Shown in pieces: positions 59,130 through 64,000 of a stretch of DNA of 64,000 bases. The translations under genes and the position numbers were made by a program. The notes beneath the pieces are model-generated. The model ran no database searches, was not told where the DNA came from, and worked only from the letters and a program-made list of their open reading frames with translations. This DNA is from Hawksworthiomyces lignivorus (taxonomy: Eukaryota > Ascomycota > Sordariomycetes > Ophiostomatales > Ophiostomataceae): NCBI GenBank assembly GCA_002917075.1, contig NTMA01000030.1, forward strand, positions 248,001 through 312,000. Reading direction: 5' to 3'. Position 1 is the first letter of the stretch, and every line of letters starts with the position of its first letter.

Positions 59130-60262
59130 GAGTGTCCTATAGTATTGTCTTGTTTCCTCCTTTTCTGTTCATCTTGTTTTGATCTCTTTCATTCTTCTTT
59201 CCTTCGTTCTGTCTTATTAGATACCCGTTTTTGTCGATTTTTTTTTAATTCCCTTATTCTAGCGGTTTGGCATGGCGACTAAAAAAAAGGCAGGTGAATT
59301 TGGCCAGGCATGGTGGCAGCTCTGTTGTTTTGTTTTGGCTTCTCTCTTCATTTCCTCCCCTTTTCTTCCTCGCTGTCCTCTTATTTTCGCAGTGATATTT
59401 TTTCTCGCTTCTTGTTTGTACTATTAGACTCTTGACTTGCATTTCTTGTTTTTGATTTGCCATCTCACATCATTTTTTCGGCGAGCTTTTGCAAAATTAT
59501 CATTGCTATTTGCTTTCACCTCGTGTCTTAGCATCGTCACCCGCCTTAATCGTTTATATTGTCGCTACCATGGTAAAGCAAGCACGCACCAAACAGATAT
59601 ACATCATTTAACTATCTAACTCAGAGAGACTCCTCTGCCATTAACACGGCCGTCATCAATCTATAAATTTTATTCATTATTCTTACCGTTCCAGTATGAT
59701 GTAATGAAACCAGAAGTTATGTCTCCGGCTCGCCAGCCAACCTCATATCTACCTTTCCCAGAGTCCTTCCTTTAAAAGAAAGAAAATCAAAAAAAGAATA
59801 GAAAGGAAATGAAAATTAAATAATTAAAATAACCACAAGCAGGAATCCGCGTTTATTAACAGTATTAATGTATGCCGCTGAGTAGGTTCATCGACAGCTC
59901 AGGTGAGTAACAGGCAGCGATGAAATGATGATTGCGTGAAAGAGGGTTTGCAGTGCGTCGACCAAAAAGAGATACACTGGCACAAAAAGAACCCCGCCAT
60001 TTTTATATATCCTTGAACAATCTAGAAAGGATAAAGTAGGTAAGTCCTCAAGTCTATATGCTGGTAGATTGACCGAATGTGTGTATGATGGGCAAAATAG
60101 CGGACGAAAATCAATGAACCAGAACAAAACACAATGCGACGGACATTCCATAAGGACAGAAGAGCATGGGGAAAGCACAAGGCGATTTGAAAAAAAAAAA
60201 GGCGAGTCGGTCTAGATTTCCCGGTCAAACAAGGTTAATTGTTCGCGGCTCCCACAGCCTTC
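59130..60262. other. Intergenic region between convergent genes
   Basis: 3' flanks of the vWA gene and the coiled-coil protein gene. T-rich and A-rich runs; no gene recognised. Confidence 0.5.
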
Positions 60263-62640
60263 TTATTGCATCACTAGAACGTTGGCCTTGGCTAAGAAAC
60301 GCGGATCTACGCTCACTCCCGCATCGTTGCGATAGGTGATGCCGGGGGTCACCACGCACATCAGCCGCCAATGGTGTGCCTGCAACTCGCGGGCAGGGAT
60401 GTCAGTATTGAGGGGACGATGGGACTGGTCGCTGAACTTGATGCCGCACTCGTTGAAGATGAATTGAAAGGACAGGCGGGACGTGTTCAAGATCGCTGAG
60501 AGACGCAGTGCTCCTTCGCAGATGCCAGTGAGATCGTGAACGGCGCTCTGGTGGTCGCTACGCTCCATATTCATCATTGGGCCGACAATGTCCTTGAATC
60601 GAGTTGCCGCCTGGTTGATCTTTTGCGACTTGCATTTGTTCCATGTGGGCAGCCGCATGAAATCGTATATCGCCCTTGACCGCTTCTCTACCAGTGCGTG
60701 TCGTTCATGTGGCTGCAAGACAGCATCTTATGTCATGGGCACAGTTAGTGATTCATTTGCAACCTAGCAGATTTTATTTGCTGAGATGGGACCGAAGAAG
60801 TGATTGAACTCACCGTAGCCGTATTTGAGGTCAAGACGCTGCTTGACGCCGACAAGGATATCCGTCAACTTCTCATCGAGACCTTCCCATGCCTGTGGAC
60901 TCCACATCTGCTGAACAACATATTGGATCAGGAGCCGAGAGATGAAGTAGGGACGGAAAGACTGATTGCACAGCATGAAGATCGAGTGGCTTGCAGCATT
61001 GTGTCGATTGTTTGGGTACGTGACGGAACAAGCATAGTCCCAAAGCCGGGGAAATTGGCGACTCATGCTATGCATGGCATCGATGTTCGGTACGGCGCAG
61101 TACTTGTCCACCCATTCTTTAATCGTGTTGAAGAACTGGAATATGTCTTGAACACGTTCTTCGTCGGGACTGCCGCTCTGGAGCGCGACTCCAGGTGCAA
61201 ATATCCCGGAGACCCGAGAGACGTCGTGCGCCAAGGTCAGCTCTCCGCTTGTCGCTGAAGCATGGGCCACAGCTGAAGTGGCAACATGCGGCAAGGGCAG
61301 CGACCTCTTGGGGATATTTGGAAGTTGTAGAGTTGGCTGAGCTAGACCTGGCTGTCTCTGAACGGCAAGATTTTGTCCTAAATTTGTTGTGGGCGCAGAT
61401 ATAAAACCTGACGACTGAGTGGGAGGGCCATTGGCATGACGTGCTGGAAATTCAATGGAGGGACGTTGAGGAGTTTGCTGTAGAGATGGGGGAAGAAATG
61501 GACCCTGCAATCCAGCAGCCTGAGTTTGATTGAGTCGAGTTACTCCAGTGCCAGTGACATAGTCGGGGGTTCTAACTCCAGCGGCGTCAGAGCCGCTTGC
61601 AGGATTGCTCTGAATCATAGAGCCTCCATTTTTTCCAAAGAATTTGGATTGACTGCTTCGAGAATATCCACCAGAAGAAAGCGGCGCCAACGTCGAGTCG
61701 AACCTTTGACCGTGACCAAGAATTTCGTCACTACCCGCGCTAAATGATCCAAAAGTCATTGTGCTGTTTGCCGATCTGCTGTTCACTCTCTCAGGGGCAA
61801 AACGTGAATCACCTACCGCGCCTGGCTGGCGCTTCTGGACATCGCTGGAGCTGTCATGGACAAAACTAGCATCGTCAAATCGGTCTCGCTCTACGTCTGT
61901 ATTTAAATTGTGGTCTGGCATGAGCCAATTCCCGAATTTGGCGCTGGGCTCATGATTTGATCGCTTCCAACAACATTAGCATTCGGACATATGGGGAGAC
62001 ATCGTCCTTACATACCTCCAAATTCCTATCGTGATCTGTGTAGCCAATATTGAGCGACGAAAAACGACCTTGAATGTCGGAGACTTGGTTTTGTTCCTGC
62101 ACCTTATTCATGAGTTCATCTATTCTGCCGCGCAAAAACTTGATTTCTTGATGGGCAGAATCTCGCTCTGAAGTTCTGAGATCGCGTTCGTTGAGAGCAG
62201 CAGATAGGGCACCTTGAAGCTGAGCACGCTCCGTGTTCATAGCTTGCTCGATCTTAGCACTTGCTTGCTGCGCTGCAATAAAGCACTGAGCGACATGTCG
62301 CAACTCTTCAAACCAGCCCTCTCTAATTGAAGAGGTGAGGCCAACTTGATTGTTCGTTGCTTGCTGGAGTCGCATGATACGACCTTGAGCAGACTGGCAG
62401 GCAGTCCGAATATCCTGGAGATGCGAGATTAGTATTCGTAGTGCGGTAATGTCAACCAGAGATACATAAATTACAAGGCAAATTGAAGTGTGATTTTCGT
62501 TTTTATAAAAGAGGGGAAGAATATGATCATGGTGATGGTGAAGAAGGAGAGGAGACTAGAAGGTGCTTGGGAGGAAGAGCAGCAAGATCAGCAGCCACTG
62601 GCAAAATGGTCGTGGTGCTCACATTAAATGTTGCCGCCAT
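60263..62640 (-). CDS. Conserved-looking coiled-coil protein of unknown function
   Basis: Four exons on the minus strand: 62640-62623 (18 nt), 62414-62016, 61963-60814, 60726-60263; 676 aa. The tiny first exon (M-A-A-T-F-N) is inferred from a GTGAGC donor and a clean phase-0 join to the CTCCAG acceptor at 62415. Residues about 15-130 form a coiled coil (ELRHVAQCFIAAQQASAKIE and following). A polar, Ser/Gln/Pro-rich linker follows (about 140-360). The C-terminal ~280 residues are a folded-looking domain with EWVDKYCAVP, QFPRLWDYAC, SFRPYFISRLLIQYVVQQMW and RLSFQFIFNECG. The rich Trp/Cys/Phe content suggests a real globular domain, but I do not recognise its family. No signal peptide or membrane segment; probably cytosolic or nuclear. 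Introns are 208, 52 and 87 nt, with CTAAT/CTAAC branch sites. Confidence 0.78.
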
Positions 62641-64000
62641 TGAATTCTTCTTGTACTAGTATGTTAGGAATACTATTGCAGAATATGGAATAAGAACCCA
62701 TCCAAGTTGCGCTCACTTGGTGCTTTCGACCAAATTCGAATTGAGTATGAATCCGGTTGTAATATGTGTGTTCCACCCGCCAGTAACTGATCCGAGAGAA
62801 GCAGTGTCATTCCATACGGTCAGTCTTTCAGAAATAATAGAGATACCCGGCATAGTGTATCAGAATACAACTAACAAAGTCGTCTACACCAGGCAGAGAA
62901 GAGGATCAAATGGTGAGCTCGTACCGACGGGTGCCGGTACCAGCGGTCCTGCTCGGCAGACAAATTAAAATAGACGCTCTGCCTTTATCGTCTTCTAGCT
63001 TCTTAGAAACATATGGCAATAATGAAGGCAAAACGAGGACAAGCGAAAACAAAAGTGCATACAGAGATGCGCACCGGAGAGAGCTGCTGGGGAAAGAAGC
63101 TGCGTCGTAGGGATGGGAATCAAGGGTTTGTATTCCACGACCGAAAATGCGACAGAGAAGAAGTCAGATTACAGGCTTCTTGTTACTGTGTCTATGTCGA
63201 ATCAAGAATCCAATGAAGGGTTCAGATACTAACAGTCGGTCTACCAACCTCGAGCGTAAATGAGAATGAGAGATGTATAGAAATGCAAGAAGAAAGACCC
63301 TGAAGAAATACGAAGAAAGAGAAACCACAGCACAACAAAATAAGTCTTTGCTTCGCCTCCTCAAGAGTTGAAAAGCAAAAAATTAGAAAATATAATCAGT
63401 GTGCCATATAGAGAACGCGATAGAATGAGAAGGCACTGAGCAAGTGGATGAATGAATGTGCAGAAGGGAAGCTCTTTTGACAAAAGGAAGCAAAAATGAA
63501 CAAAAGTTGAAAATTGACGAAGATAAAATCAAATATATAAGCGAAAAAGAAGAATGAAAAAGAAGGCAGAAGATGGAGAATGTAGGAGGATGAGAAGAGA
63601 AAGAAATATAAGAGGCAAAAGAGTGAAATCGAAAGGCGGTCTGCTTTATCATTTCGTTGGTTTATCGCTCGATGATCTCTTGAGGCAAGAGATAGAAAAT
63701 GGAAGGCATGCAAGTGTTCGTTTGAATATTTATATAGCAGACGGTCTTCTTATGCACGCGGATGTGTCTGTCCAAGGCGCGCTGAGTGATATGTGGTGAG
63801 TTCGGTTCCCTATGTTTCTCTATCATCCACTACTGTGGTCAGATTCAGATTAAAAAGACTATGAAAAAAAAATACTCAGATTGTAACAGACCACCAGCTC
63901 TGCTCTCTCACCTTGGTTTTGAGCACCTGGCACTTCGGTTGGCCTGCTCTACTGATCACAACCTATCTGTGGTTTGTTCCTATATACTCGTATTTTAGAA
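62641..64000. other. Gene-free right edge
   Basis: Promoter side of the coiled-coil protein gene, then A/G-rich sequence with short frames only (63240-63640 is strongly purine-rich). Nothing recognised. Confidence 0.45.

Overview
The window looks like nuclear DNA of a filamentous ascomycete (Pezizomycotina, most likely Sordariomycetes). Genes are split by short introns (mostly 50-130 nt) with GT-AG ends and CTAAC/CTAAT-like branch sites. There are no operons or Shine-Dalgarno sites, and fungal-specific families are present (PTH11-type rhodopsin, Zn2Cys6 regulator, STAND/NACHT protein). Exon joins were made by hand; in every spliced model the exon lengths sum to a whole number of codons. I support 19 protein genes and found no tRNA or rRNA genes.

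Left part (1-25 kb), accessory in character: an extended SDR-like protein and a PTH11-like membrane protein come first. They are followed by an aromatic-catabolism-like block: FAD phenol-type monooxygenase (-), intradiol dioxygenase (-), CaiB/BaiF CoA-transferase (-), alpha/beta hydrolase (+), NTF2/SnoaL-like protein (-) and an 895-aa Zn2Cys6 regulator (+). The enzymes could hydroxylate a phenol, open the ring, and process the product through CoA and hydrolase steps, under the local regulator. Two perfect palindromes with CGG/CCG half-sites lie in promoters of this block. A NACHT/STAND gene sits between the monooxygenase and the dioxygenase. It is flanked by a diverged 68-bp inverted repeat, carries a probable one-base frameshift, and ends in a tandem SUMO-interaction-like repeat.

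Middle part (26-41 kb), core in character: ribosomal protein uS2 (RPS0) sits head to head with mitochondrial uS15m, and V-ATPase subunit d (VMA6) head to head with NOP58. Next are a HUB1 ubiquitin-like domain fused to an RD/RS-rich protein, a remarkable 12-exon gene, and an O6-methylguanine methyltransferase. The 12-exon gene encodes twelve C-x4-C-xn-C-x2-H modules, and all eleven introns split the last His codon of a module. It is the strongest candidate for something undescribed.

Right part (41-64 kb), gene-poor: a CYS-3/MetR-type bZIP regulator with a 3.1-kb upstream gap and a 1.1-kb intron, then about 6.4 kb without a recognisable gene. After that come a PLP aminotransferase, a vWA-domain protein and a conserved-looking coiled-coil protein of unknown function.
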